From contig JADRCO010000171.1 of the NCBI GenBank assembly GCA_021464525.1, positions 1 through 46,008 on the forward strand: DNA of 46,008 bases, read 5' to 3'. The stretch is from Rhizophagus sp. LPA8_4_AMF. Lineage: Eukaryota; Glomeromycota; Glomeromycetes; Glomerales; Glomeraceae. A program made the translations under genes and the position numbers. Positions 1 to 9,905 of the stretch are shown in pieces. Below the pieces are notes generated by a model. It saw only the letters and a program-made list of their open reading frames with translations. It had not been told where the DNA came from and did not search any database. How positions within the stretch are numbered: position 1 is the first letter of the stretch; each line of letters starts with the position of its first letter.

Positions 1-755
1 GTACTGAAGGATCATAAGATAAAGGTGATGGTGAAACTCTGCCTATAGATGAGTAGTGTGCTATAGCTTTAGCTTCAATTTCGGCCGAATCTGTAGTAAA
101 AGTACGAATATTGTTAGCATCTGTGTAAATTAATCTATCAAGATTAATTTTTTCTGGTCTGCGATCTAAGAGAGAAGATAACATTCTGCTTTGATTGTTG
201 ACAAGGTCGTATTCTCGTCGATGAATGAAGTTTTCAATTTTGGTTTTCGTATAAACACTAATTTCACATCATCTTTGTTGTCTCGTAAATCTTTAATAAT
301 TTCGTTAACATCTTCGGTCACGTGATGTTGTTGATCGTCAATTTTTGGCGTTCCATTGAACAAAACATTTTGTCTAAATTTCTTCATCGTATCGACGACT
401 TCTTCTGGTGTTGGCATAATATTCATCTCCGCGTGTGGTACTGGACGGTCCTGTGACACTACTATATTTTTTGTAGCTTCCTCATTCAAAATCAGATTGC
501 TAAAATTTTTCTGTCTGCTCTACTTAATGATTGAGTTATACACCTTTCTAAGTCTTCCACCGTCTTGAAATAAACATAACCAAGGCGCTTTCCTTTGATC
601 CATACTGTTTTTACATGTAAAAATTTTAATCTTTCATCATTTACTAAATTATAGTATAAATCTCGCGTGTCGTTGTAGGGTGCGTCCGCTGGTAATTCTC
701 TATAAACTACCCATTTATACATATTTCTAGGTAGCTTTGTGTCACCAGGAACCAC
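1..755 (-). mobile_element. Decayed non-LTR (LINE-like) retroelement fragment
   Basis: Three reading-frame pieces lie head to tail on the minus strand and run off the left edge. The first (755-492) has an RRM-like pattern (YKWVVYREL, then VKTVWIKGKRLGYVYF, then an alpha helix), as found in LINE ORF1 proteins. The middle piece is 489-166. From about 240 to 1 another frame reads NNQSRMLSSLLDRRPEKINL and then a TDSAEIEAKAIAHY-like string. That resembles the linker before the reverse transcriptase in many LINE ORF2 proteins. At least two frameshifts separate the pieces, so the copy is dead. The family call rests on motif resemblance only. A host retrogene with an RRM-like domain is the alternative, because a TTTTAG acceptor-like site precedes the first piece. 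Confidence 0.4.
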
Positions 756-804
756 CTAAAATCATATCTTATTCCTCCTTGTTTAAAACGCATAAACGGG
801 AATG

Positions 805-819
805 TATCTCTATCTTTAT
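805..819. repeat. Target-site duplication, left copy
   Basis: TATCTCTATCTTTAT at 805-819 is repeated exactly at 1383-1397, directly at the two ends of the retroposed copy. Confidence 0.75.
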
Positions 820-1382
820 TTTTTTTTATTTTTTTTTTTTAAAACAGTAGCGCGTTTTATTAGTATACGTGAAGGTCAAAATAGACCGTAATAATACATA
901 ATTAAAACACCTAGAGAAATCGGAGTAAACTCCGATGACTCTATAACTGAGTACGATCTATTCTAATAAAACACCTGAAAAAGAAAACTAAATAAATAAA
1001 AACTAAATGCTCACTAACTTTACCCTCACATAAAAGAAATACATTTAGCAAAAAATTCTAACTATAAAAATAACTATCGAAGTTACATCCTGATACTTCA
1101 TGAATGCACGTGACGAAGTTCCCTATTACAATCTAAACTAAATGCTAAATCTAAATCTTCTATTTCTTTCTATTCTTATTCTTTCGTTTATTGTTTCTTT
1201 TTTTTGAAATATTCCCACTCTCTTTCTTCTTGGAATCTGGTATCAAATCCTTACTTACCTCCTCCTCACTTTCACTTTCCCCACTACTATTAATCAATTT
1301 TCGTGTTAACTCCTCCTTGCTGGGTCTCTTTTGTCCTACTTTTTCGTTGTCCAAAATATTTTCATTTTTAATTTCGGGCAAT
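820..1382 (-). mobile_element. 5'-truncated retroposed copy with poly(A) tail
   Basis: On the minus strand this insert starts abruptly at 1382, within an open frame (1381-1160) for a charged, lysine-rich C-terminus (PEIKNENILDNEKV, SESEEE, then KKRNNKRKNKNRKK). It continues through about 320 nt of untranslated sequence and ends in an A-rich tail (plus-strand T tract, 820-840). The untranslated part holds two hairpins: TCGGAGT/ACTCCGA and GGTC/GACC. The 15-bp string TATCTCTATCTTTAT flanks it on both sides. Truncation, tail and target-site duplication are the hallmarks of LINE-mediated insertion. It may be a LINE 3' end or a processed host mRNA. Confidence 0.7.
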
Positions 1383-1397
1383 TATCTCTATCTTTAT
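1383..1397. repeat. Target-site duplication, right copy
   Basis: Exact 15-bp match to 805-819. It abuts the truncated 5' end of the retroposed copy. Confidence 0.75.
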
Positions 1398-1642
1398 ATT
1401 GAGTTGCGGGATCGTGTTTTAAATCTATTAATACTCTGACTGATTTGTACTTGTATCAATTTTTTATTGTGATTTTTTTAACTAATTCCATTAGTTTCAT
1501 TATTTTCACAATATATCGATCCATCGTCCTGGAAAGTCATCGTATATTGAAGTATCCGATCGGAATGTCACGTGTTGGCAATGATTCGTGATCGCCACAT
1601 TATTACTTGCAACGAAGCTAAAAAATTGATCTACCTTATGCT

Positions 1643-1835
1643 CGTCTGAAATGTGTGACAAGTTAGGTCGATCTTCGCCATATTAGGAAAGCGTGAGAGA
1701 TAAGCATCACGGGCACGTGATTGCGGGAAACGCGTTGTTTATATTTATCTCAGCGACTCTGATCCCTATCTGTCACTTAGCTATTTGTCACCGGATGGTC
1801 AACTTGACCACTTAAAATGGCACACATTTCAGACG
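1643..1835. mobile_element. MITE-like element with 15-bp terminal inverted repeats
   Basis: CGTCTGAAATGTGTG at 1643-1657 is the exact reverse complement of 1821-1835. The 193-bp interval has no coding potential. A convincing target-site duplication is not visible. The end sequence TCTGAAATGTGTGACA recurs at 8594-8609, which suggests a dispersed family. Confidence 0.5.
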
Positions 1836-1915
1836 TGCCTGCCTTATATATGATGACGTAATGTACTCTACACTTACATAATGCTTTTTAAAAAAAGCGA
1901 ATAAGGAAATGCTCT

Positions 1916-2323
1916 AAATTCCTAAAATCACATTTAATTCATTGGCATCATAATGGTAAAATATGGCTTAAATCTCTTGAGCCAGTTTTGAATGTGGTTT
2001 TCTAAGGCTGAGAATGTCTATGAAGTACGTTATATATAGATTTTGATTATCATTGAAAGATTAAGATTTTAGTAATAACTGATCATCTTGCCACGTATAC
2101 AAGTAATGCAAGTAGCCTAAGCGGCTAAGCCAAATTATGTCAAGTATTTTGCCACATTGTTCGTTGAAAATAATAAGAAGTTTTATAATTACCTTGATGT
2201 TATATATAACAGGACGTATTACATTTTTGTAAAATACACTGAATTTTTCTTATTTAATAAAACAAATTGAATAAATCGAAATTTTTAAATTATGAAGACC
2301 AAAGCTTTTTTTACTATTTTCGT
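1916..2323 (+). repeat. Tandem duplication, unit 1 (promoter and start of peptide gene)
   Basis: This segment is a diverged copy of about 2324-2804. Shared strings include ATATGGCTTAAATCTCTT, GAATGTCTATGAAGTACGTT, CAAGTA(T/C)TTTGCCACATT and AATAAAACAAATTGAATAAA. Its last part carries an ATG at 2292 followed by M-K-T-K-A-F-F-T-I-F-V, homologous to the signal peptide of the gene at 2771. The copy is cut there by the start of unit 2, and the frame reaches a stop at 2331-2333. It is therefore a promoter plus an eleven-codon stub, not a second gene. Confidence 0.8.
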
Positions 2324-2804
2324 AAATTCCTAGAAATACATTTAGTTCATTGTCATCATAAATAATAAAATATGGCTTAAATCTCTTAAGCCAGTTTTGA
2401 ATGTGGCTTGCTAAGGCTGAGAATGTCTATGAAGTACGTTATATATAGATTTTAATTATCATTGAAAGATTAAGATTACCATATTTCTATGTAATAATCA
2501 TCTTGAAAATACCATAGTCGAAAAGGATGAAAATCGATATAACTCTGATTAATCCGATTATTAAAATTTATGATGCCACGTAGTATGCAGCTTAAGCCAA
2601 ATCATGTCAAGTACTTTGCCACATTATTCGTTGAATATAATAAAAAGGGTTATAATTAACTTGATGTTATTTTTACAGGACATATTACATTTTTATAAAA
2701 TACTCTGAATTTTTCATATTTAATAAAACAAATTGAATAAATCTACAATATCTAAAAAAATTTTAAAATTATGAAGATCAAAGCTTATTTTACTATTTTC
2801 GTGA
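2324..2804 (+). repeat. Tandem duplication, unit 2 (intact promoter of peptide gene)
   Basis: Second copy of the duplicated segment. It contains the upstream region of the peptide gene and the first part of its exon 1. Relative to unit 1 it has about 70 extra bases around 2500-2575. The untranslated leader ends in AAAATT just before the ATG at 2771. Confidence 0.8.
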
Positions 2805-2994
2805 TTACTATTTCGGCCCTGGCATCAGTTTCTGAAGGTTAGTAGTTAAAGTTTATTGGTTTATTGATGTTTAATTTTTCTTTTTCATTGTTTTTTTTTA
2901 AAAAAAAAAAAATTAAAAAAAAAAATTTTTTTTTTAAGCTTGTCGTCCTGGTTGTGTTTACGTTTCTCAATGGGACAGGTGCTGGTGCAGATAA
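2771..2994 (+). CDS. Small secreted cysteine-rich peptide (two exons)
   Basis: Exon 1 is 2771-2837 and exon 2 is 2939-2994, joined across a 101-nt GT-AG intron (GTTAGT...TTTAAG). The product is 40 residues. Residues 1-21 form a classical signal peptide: Lys at 2 and 4, a hydrophobic core FTIFVITI, then SALASV. The intron falls at the signal/mature boundary. The mature part is CRPGCVYVSQWDRCWCR, with cysteines spaced C-x3-C-x8-C-x-C, enough for two disulphides in the secretory pathway. Separation of signal and mature parts by an intron is common in small effector or defensin-like genes. No family is recognised. The upstream region is tandemly duplicated. Role unknown; effector, antimicrobial or signalling peptide are possible. 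Confidence 0.72.
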
Positions 2995-3179
2995 CGCATA
3001 AATTATTTATTATTTTAAATAATAAGGTAAAATTTTATAAATTTTAAAATTATTTGTCCAATATCCTTTCCAAATAAAATACTATTTTCTTGAACTTTTT
3101 CTTGCATTCATCTTTTTAGTTCATCATAAGTTCAAAATACTTCTATTTGAGAAAATGAAATCTTTTCAATATAAAATTG

Positions 3180-3472
3180 TAATCCATTGTAAATAGCGTA
3201 AATAAAAAATAAAAAAAATAATAATTCTTGCATAAAGTAATTATTAAGTATTAACTTGTGCGATTTTGAAAAATAAAGTCCAACGTACTTATTACTTATC
3301 TATATTTATAATATTTATTATATTAAATGGACACTAAGTAAATAATGTAATCTGTTGTAAATGGCGTAAAATAAAATAAAAAAATTAATATTTCTTGCGT
3401 AAAATAATTTTATAAGTATTTGCTATACGATTTTTAAAACCAGCTGTGCAAAATTCCAACGTATTTATCTTA
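3180..3472. repeat. Two diverged tandem copies of a ~120-bp AT-rich unit
   Basis: About 3181-3300 and 3350-3472 align end to end. Shared strings are TGTAAAT(A/G)GCGTAAA, TTCTTGC(A/G)TAAA and TCCAACGTA(C/T)TTAT. The interval between starts is about 168 bp. No coding potential. The rest of 2995-4055 is AT-rich and shows nothing else. Confidence 0.6.
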
Positions 3473-4059
3473 TATTATACTATATATCTCTGTAAAAAAA
3501 ATCAATCCGTTTTTTATATTCCATCTTTTTTCTGTAAAAGGCTCATATTTCTGGAATTAATAATCTTATATCACGGAATTTAACGAATTTTTTACATTTT
3601 CCGTGACATTAGAGTAAATACGATTAATAATACATTAGTAGTACTTGAGTAAGATTACGTGCTTAACTGATTTTATCAACGAATTCATCATTATTTTTGA
3701 AATTATCGCCAACTTGAGGTTGATAAGTTTGGGTAAGTACCTTTGCTATGAAAAACTTAGGAAAAATTTATTCCGAAATAAATACTGCGGAAAACTTTAC
3801 TGCGTGCAAACTTTTACGCGTAATTTATTAAGTTCTGTATATGGAAATAAGCCTGATGGCGGTTTAACATTTGATGCATATGACTCATAAAGTTTTTACC
3901 AATCATTAAAATTATAAATTATGATACTATTTATGTAATATGATTGATATGATTGATAGTAATATTCATAATAAGGCTAAAAATATCCAAATTTTGATTC
4001 ATCATGTGATGAAAAAATAATATAAAAAGGGATAAAATCAGTTCCCACATTTTCTTAGG

Positions 4060-4345
4060 AGTTAGGACTTCTACTTCTCTTTTTCTTTAGGACTTCTCTA
4101 TTTACTTTAGGACTTTTTACTTCTCTCTTTTCGGACTTCTCTCTTTACTTTAGGACTTCAGTATTTATTTTCTGGAAATCCTTACTTCTATCTTTTCGGA
4201 CTTCTCTATTTTCTTTGGGCTTCTTACTTCTCTCTTTTAGGACTTCTCTATTTTCTTTCGACTTCTTACTTCTCTCTTTTTGGACTTCTCTCTTTTCTTT
4301 AGGACTTCTCTATTTACTTTGGAACTTCTCTTTTTACTTTAGACT
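4060..4345. repeat. Degenerate TTTAGGACTTCTCT minisatellite
   Basis: About a dozen imperfect tandem copies of a pyrimidine-rich unit built on GGACTTCTCTxTTTxCTTT, with variable spacers. The long open frame across it is an artefact of the repeat. Confidence 0.75.
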
Positions 4346-4954
4346 TCACTTCTTCTTTCTTTGGTTGGGTAAGTATCATTTCATGTTCTTACAAGAGAAA
4401 GGAATTCATGTGTACATGGCTCTGTTAGTTAGGCAAAATTATATTTTGCTAATGACCAGCTGTAGCCTGAGAGAAACTGAGGTTCTATAGTTGTTTTATA
4501 ATGAACATTGTGGCAGTGTTCAGTGAAGTTATTTCATATATTGTATTTAGATTTTAATTTATTTTATACTATAGTGATTAATGTTATTTATTAGATTTAG
4601 AAGTGAAGATTTCATTTATTTATTTGTATTTGTTATTTGTATATATAGTTTTAGTGTAGATAAATTCACAACATAGCTCGTGACTATAGGAGGTACCTCT
4701 ATGCACCTTGCTCTCTTGCATGATAGTACTTTGTCATAGGGTTTATATGTTTGCCATCATACTAATCCTTTGTATTTTTTTAGTATCATCAACAATCCAA
4801 ATATATAAGTTTAATAAGGATTAGGACAATTAAAAAATATATATAATCTCTTTTTTTACAGAACTATATTTTTTTTTAGTATATGAATAATCTTATAAAA
4901 TTTTTAGTATTAATTTCATATCCATTTAATTTTGTTTTTAAATGATGTAAGTAA
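4346..4954. other. AT-rich non-coding stretch
   Basis: No coding frame or structured repeat seen. There is a small palindrome, AGGTACCT, near 4690. Confidence 0.6.
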
Positions 4955-5165
4955 ATTTCAATAAAGTTATAATTTACAATAGACATTGAAAGTAGAGTTT
5001 CCCATAATAATGAAAATCATTTTGAAGAAATTTAAAAACATTAAATGTTAATTCGGTTATCCACTAGATAAATTATATTAATTTTCAGAATCGTAATTTT
5101 CGATACCGCGTCGTCGCACAATTCGTTTCGTTTAACAATTGGCTGTAATAAGGTGTTATGTACTG
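4955..5165 (-). pseudogene. F-box gene relic: N-terminal fragment plus upstream block
   Basis: On the minus strand, about 5030-4955 reads LLWETLLSMSIVNYNFIEIY, matching LLWENPFSFRTGKYNFIEIY of the intact F-box gene at 34858-36495, just after its F-box. DNA similarity includes GTAAGTAAATTTCAATAAA and TTTCCCATAATAATG. Upstream (about 5085-5165) a TCGTCGCACAATTC block resembles the 5' flank of the intact gene. The rest of the gene is absent here. It lies on the same strand as the larger relic at 5860-6835 but on the wrong side of it to be its 5' end, so it is a separate fragment or a rearrangement. Confidence 0.6.
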
Positions 5166-5859
5166 TATCTCACGATGATCTGGCAAACAGGCACTGCGTG
5201 GAATCAAGTATCAAAGTTGGCACATTCGTTAATAAATGTGACTTATAGTTTTATGTAATATGAAAAAAATTGTTTGTGATTCTTTACGTACATTTGCAAA
5301 TAATGTACATGACAAACTGTATTCATAACTTTGTTAAAATGTAAATTCTTTTTTTTTTTATAAAAAGAAAAATGGAAAATAAATATTTACTTCTTAATAT
5401 AAATTTTGTATCAGAATATATTATTAAATTTAAAATAAATAAGCAAATTAAGTGCTTATTGAAAGATCTAATATTTCATTTTTCGGGTGTACAATTGATG
5501 TGACCACTGACCAGGCGTAGTCGCGCAGATCACTACTATATTAGAGAAATCACCAGAACTAAAGATATGATTAATAATTGAATAAGTGAAAGTTCAAAAT
5601 TTATCATATAAAAACGAGCACATTATTTATTATGTGATTAAAAATTATTGATTTGTATATTTGCAAATGGAACGCTCCAAGTCATATTAACCAAATAATA
5701 GTCATTACCCAATCCAAATGCTCATTTTTGACGCGAATGGATTGATTTCTTCCTATAATATATATAATATAAAATATTTTATATATAGAATACTAACAGA
5801 TCTATACTAAGCTCTTATCCTAATCCAATCTTTTTATAAAGCTTAATAAATTTAATCTA
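5166..5859. other. AT-rich non-coding stretch
   Basis: No coding frame, RNA gene or clear repeat recognised. Confidence 0.6.
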
Positions 5860-6835
5860 CTATTTATATTTTTGAATTTTAATATTATACAACTCAAATT
5901 CTTTCACTTCATCTTTCAATGAAAACAAAACTTTGTATACAAAGTAATATTTGTCAGAGAAATATGTATATTTACTATAAACATCACTAATAGCCAAATG
6001 TTTGACTTTTTTCTCCTTCATAATATATCTTTTTATATAGGGTAAAATTTCATGAACTCCATAATTATTGATTAATAATTTGTTAATAAAAATATTTTGA
6101 GAATTCTTTAAGAATATTACAAAATCATTTATATCAACATTAAGAGCAAAATTTAAATATTCTAATTCAAGAGGAAGTATTTGACCCAAATTTCGTAATA
6201 TAATTAAATCACTTTTATAGTAACTTGTGGAAATTGGACCGACGTTGATAGAAAGATAATTAAGATTTTGTTTTATATCTTCAATGAAATTCAACGCTGA
6301 ATAAGTAAACTTGATCTTCAAATTTTAAGTATATCAAGAAATTTGATGTTTTTACAATATTTTGAAATTAATTCTAATAATTGTTGTCTAAATAATGTTA
6401 ACGATAGACCATAACCAATTCCAAATCCGAACCCAAAATTCTCTAAATAACTACCATAATTTTGTAGTAATAATTGTAATGACTCAACTTGCAATGTCTC
6501 ACGACGGAATAAAATACGATTGTATTTAAGTATTTGAACAAATATAATCCCTTGATAACAATAATGATTGGATACAAAGGAAAACTCTTAGTACGGCCTA
6601 ATACCATTTTTTTAAGAATTTGTTGTGAATTAATTATTAGTGATATACGATTTTTAATTGACTCATGTTTCCTATTATCGTCAAATAAAGAATTTATAAT
6701 ATAAATTTTTAAATTACTAGCATTATAAATAAGAAATGTGGATTTTGTAATATTAATTCAAGAATTTCGTCGAGATAGAAATTATGGATAAAATGATCGG
6801 TAACCTCAATATCGGCCATAAATATTCTAAAAAAT
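5860..6835 (-). pseudogene. F-box/LRR-like protein pseudogene (middle and C-terminal part)
   Basis: The open part 6321-5860 (153 codons) aligns with the C-terminus of the intact F-box protein at 34858-36495: IEDIKQNLNYLSINV against IENIKQNLNYLSINV, IILRNLGQILP against IILRNLGQTLP, and LPYIKRYIMKEKKVKHLAI against LPYIREYIMKEERVKYLAI. Upstream, 6322-6835 continues the similarity in broken frames: SLQLLLQNYGSYLENFGFG, then ISKYCKNIKFLDI, then EILELILQNPHF. At least three frame changes or stops interrupt it. The F-box and the first third of the gene are missing. It is a decayed paralogue of a family expanded in Glomeromycotina. Confidence 0.8.
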
Positions 6836-7567
6836 TATTTAAATTGTTTTATTTAATAGTTTAATATATTAATAATTTATTATAAAAATTTTGTGGCAAA
6901 ATAAGATGTGGTTCTAAAGTTAGCTTTAGGCCAAAATTTTAAATAATTAATATATATGCCGATCATTTTCTAATCGGGCTTTGAAGCTTTGAGCGAAGCC
7001 ACAGATGTTTGGGCGAAACTTGAAACTTAAACAATAAATTATTTAGGCACACAAAAATCAATGGTTAAAATAAACCAGGACAATTTTTAATAAACCAGAA
7101 GTTATCATTAAATAAATACCTGCAATTATTATAAAATTAATAATTGTTATTTGATTTAATATAAACATTTGAGATGTAATAACTTGATCAATATCGAACC
7201 GATTTCAATATTTTTACCATCATTCGAATCCTCACACAGAGACGAATCTAATGGTGCATAATTCATTAAAATCCAATCACTGGATATCAGGATAATAAAA
7301 ATTTGAATTTTCATATAATTAATTAATTATAAAAATCATGCAATTTTTGCTAATTTTAACCATTTGACTCTCAAAAATATTCAAATTAACGACGTCATAT
7401 ACAGTAGAATTTGCAAAAAAAAAATAACTATTTTTTATGTGATAGTATTGAATAAATGATTAATTCATGATCAGCAAAATGATCGGCAATAATGTGATAA
7501 TACGAAGATCCGCCTAAGCTAGGAGAGAAAAAGATAGGTATTTGTGTATATGTATAGCTATCGTCGA
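6836..7567. other. Non-coding stretch upstream of the F-box pseudogene
   Basis: AT-rich, with a slightly more complex island near 6960-7030. No recognisable gene. It occupies the place where the lost 5' third of the pseudogene would be expected. Confidence 0.5.
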
Positions 7568-7632
7568 CCGGATAAATTTATCTTCGGAATGGCGATTTCC
7601 GACATAGCTGTACAATTCGCGCCGTGTAACAT
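7568..7632 (-). promoter_or_regulatory. 5'-flank block shared with the intact F-box gene
   Basis: GCGATTTCCGACATAGCTGT, ACAATTCGCGCC and GTGTAACAT follow one another here. The same order occurs at 36580-36630, just upstream of the intact F-box gene: GATTTCCGATATTGTCGCAC, AATTCATGCC, GTGTAACAT. The shared block is probably the old promoter or leader of the pseudogene copy. Confidence 0.45.
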
Positions 7633-8690
7633 TTTCTATAATTAGGGCGATAACAGATAACAGATAACATTGATAACATTGTCAATCCGTTATCCGCCGA
7701 TCTGCAAAATGCGATAATTTTAGATTGCATCCTGCAGATTGGCGAACCGCGACATGCAAACACAAAACACAAATAATAACTTATGTGGCGCGACAACGTA
7801 ACCATCAAAAAAGCTCGGGTACTTGAATCATGTGATTTGGCTGTGGCTATGATAGTTGTATTTAACCCTAAACAACAACGTTAACTCTAAAGATAATTTT
7901 TCAGCCTAAACCAGATTTTTAATTTATAAGTAAAACATTAATTTGAAATCAAAATTAACAAAAATTAAGTTATTCTTTTATTAAATAAAAATGTAATATT
8001 AATTTAAACAATAAATTTAATTTAATTTGCATATAAATACTAAATAAACTAAATAAAATAATTTACAATGGCAAATTACTGTATATAATAAATGTTATGA
8101 GTATGACCCTTCCATTTTATTAGTAATATATATAATCCACTTTTTTTAAATTTTTCAACAACTTCAACTAATTTATTAATAGGACTAAATGATTTCTTTA
8201 CTGCTTATAAATTACCTACTAGTTTTTGTTCTTTCTAGAAGAGAATATGTTTTCCTGGTAGCATTAATTAGATTGTAAAATAACTTAGTTGAAATTTTGT
8301 TTGTTGAACTGATATTATCGCTTGCTTGGTGATTTTCAAGATATTAAGCTGGTACAAGTTAGTTAATATCTTTATCTCCATAATAACATGTAATGTTTTA
8401 AAAGATTTATAGCCATCGTAATAGGCATCTTTCAAAATAGAATCCCATTATAGACTTATAGTGAAACAGCCAACTTTTCATTTTTTAAAACAATTTGTAT
8501 TCTTAGTAATGTAGACGCGAAAAGAAAGCTTAAATCATACATAATAGATAGGGCAGTGACATTTATTACGTAATATCCATTTATTATAGCATGTCTGAAA
8601 TGTGTGACAGGTAACAGGTTACGCTGAAATGTCAAATGATTTTCCTGCCTGAAATAATTTATGTGATCGTGTTCTTATTATTTATTTATT
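7633..8690. other. AT-rich non-coding stretch
   Basis: No gene recognised. It contains short ATAACAGATAACA repeats near 7648-7680 and the isolated MITE-end sequence at 8594-8609. Confidence 0.55.
8594..8609 (+). repeat. Isolated copy of the MITE end TCTGAAATGTGTGACA
   Basis: 16-bp exact match to 1645-1660, the left terminal repeat of the element at 1643-1835. No partner inverted repeat is seen nearby, so it may be a solo end or a relic. Confidence 0.4.
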
Positions 8691-9072
8691 TTTTTTGGCC
8701 TCTTGAACTTCAAACGGGCGAAATGGAAGTATTTCTTTTTATTTTTAATTTTTTACATTTTTATTTTTGCTTTAAGAACGTTACTACTTTTTTTTTTTAT
8801 TTTTTTTTTTGGAATAGCCTTTTGAAAATTGAAATGGGTAAAATGGAGGTATTTCTTTATTTTTTTACACTTATTTCGTTTTAGGAACGTTACCAACGTT
8901 CCTTTTTCTTTATTTTTTTTTAGGGACAGCCTCTTAAACTTTAAAATGGGTGAAATAAAGGTATTTCTTCATTTTTTTTGCAACTTTATTTTATTTTAGG
9001 AGCATTACTGATGTTTCTTTTTCTTTATTCTTTAAGGAAAACCTCTCGAACTTTAAAATGGGCTTTTATTTT
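8690..9072 (+). repeat. Tandem repeat, ~3.3 units of ~115 bp
   Basis: The unit core CCTCTTGAACTT..AAATGGG(C/T)(G/A)AAATGGAAGTATTTCTT recurs near 8699, 8818, 8930 and 9043 (the last partial). Each is followed by a T-rich spacer and TTTTAGGA(A/G)C(G/A)TTAC. The open frame at the left end is a by-product of the repeat. Confidence 0.75.
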
Positions 9073-9905
9073 TTTGCCTTATACATATTGGTGTTGAAAC
9101 AATGTAGATAATATTTTTTATTATAAAAATACAAATAATACAAAAGAATAAAAAAAACGCGTAAAAAAGTTTTAAAAAATACAAATGATACAATAAATAT
9201 AATAGTTCTAAATATTATAAAGCAATAAAAAGATAAACTTAAATCTCAAATTATTTTAAATTTGAGTAGTATTTATATAGCTTTATATATTTTTTTAGTT
9301 TTTAAATAATAACTGTAACGTAATATTTATTTACATAAGTTTGAATGTTGAAAAAATGAAGCAAAAGAAAAACATAATGACCGTTCACATTTATATTTAA
9401 TTATTGATATGATACCAAACTTTCATATTTTCTCAAACCATAGCTTTTTAAAAATTCTTCTATTTTATTATTATTTTTATTTTTAAGATATGAGACAAGA
9501 ACTGAGGTTGCAAACATTAACGGTTGGAAGTATATATATATAAAAAAAAAATACTTTAAAAATTCTTCTATTCATTACAATTTCGTGAATACAGTATCAT
9601 CACGTGATAATATATTTTTTTTATCTTGATGTTTACATTATTACCTTTCGGAATTAATTCCGGCTAATTAACAGTTAAACATAATGTATAATCAAAACTT
9701 TTTGCTAGGAATTTTAATGGTCATTATTAATTTTATATATAAAATAATAAATATATATATATTTAAATTTTCCATTCCCAAACATTTAAAATTCATAAAA
9801 ATTTTTTTTTCTAAAAAAAAGTATTTTTTTTAAATAAAGCAAAATTTTTATGATTTGCAGTATATGTTTGGAGAGGTTTTTTTACTCTATTTTATACAAG
9901 GATTA
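9073..9905. other. AT-rich non-coding stretch
   Basis: No gene seen. GGAATTAATTCCGGCTA near 9650 recurs at about 11573-11588, so it may belong to a dispersed repeat. Confidence 0.5.

Noticed and set aside
3645-3890. 81-codon plus-strand open frame
   Set aside because: No ATG start, no recognisable motif, and AT-rich composition like the surrounding non-coding DNA.
4215-4490. 91-codon plus-strand open frame rich in Leu/Phe/Ser
   Set aside because: Generated by the pyrimidine minisatellite; the apparent hydrophobic helices follow from the repeat unit.
7578-7808. 76-codon minus-strand frame with several cysteines
   Set aside because: No homology or signal peptide; it overlaps the conserved 5'-flank block and short ATAACAGATAACA repeats.
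8636-8884. 82-codon plus-strand hydrophobic frame
   Set aside because: Lies inside the 115-bp tandem repeat; the Phe-rich sequence is T-tract translation.
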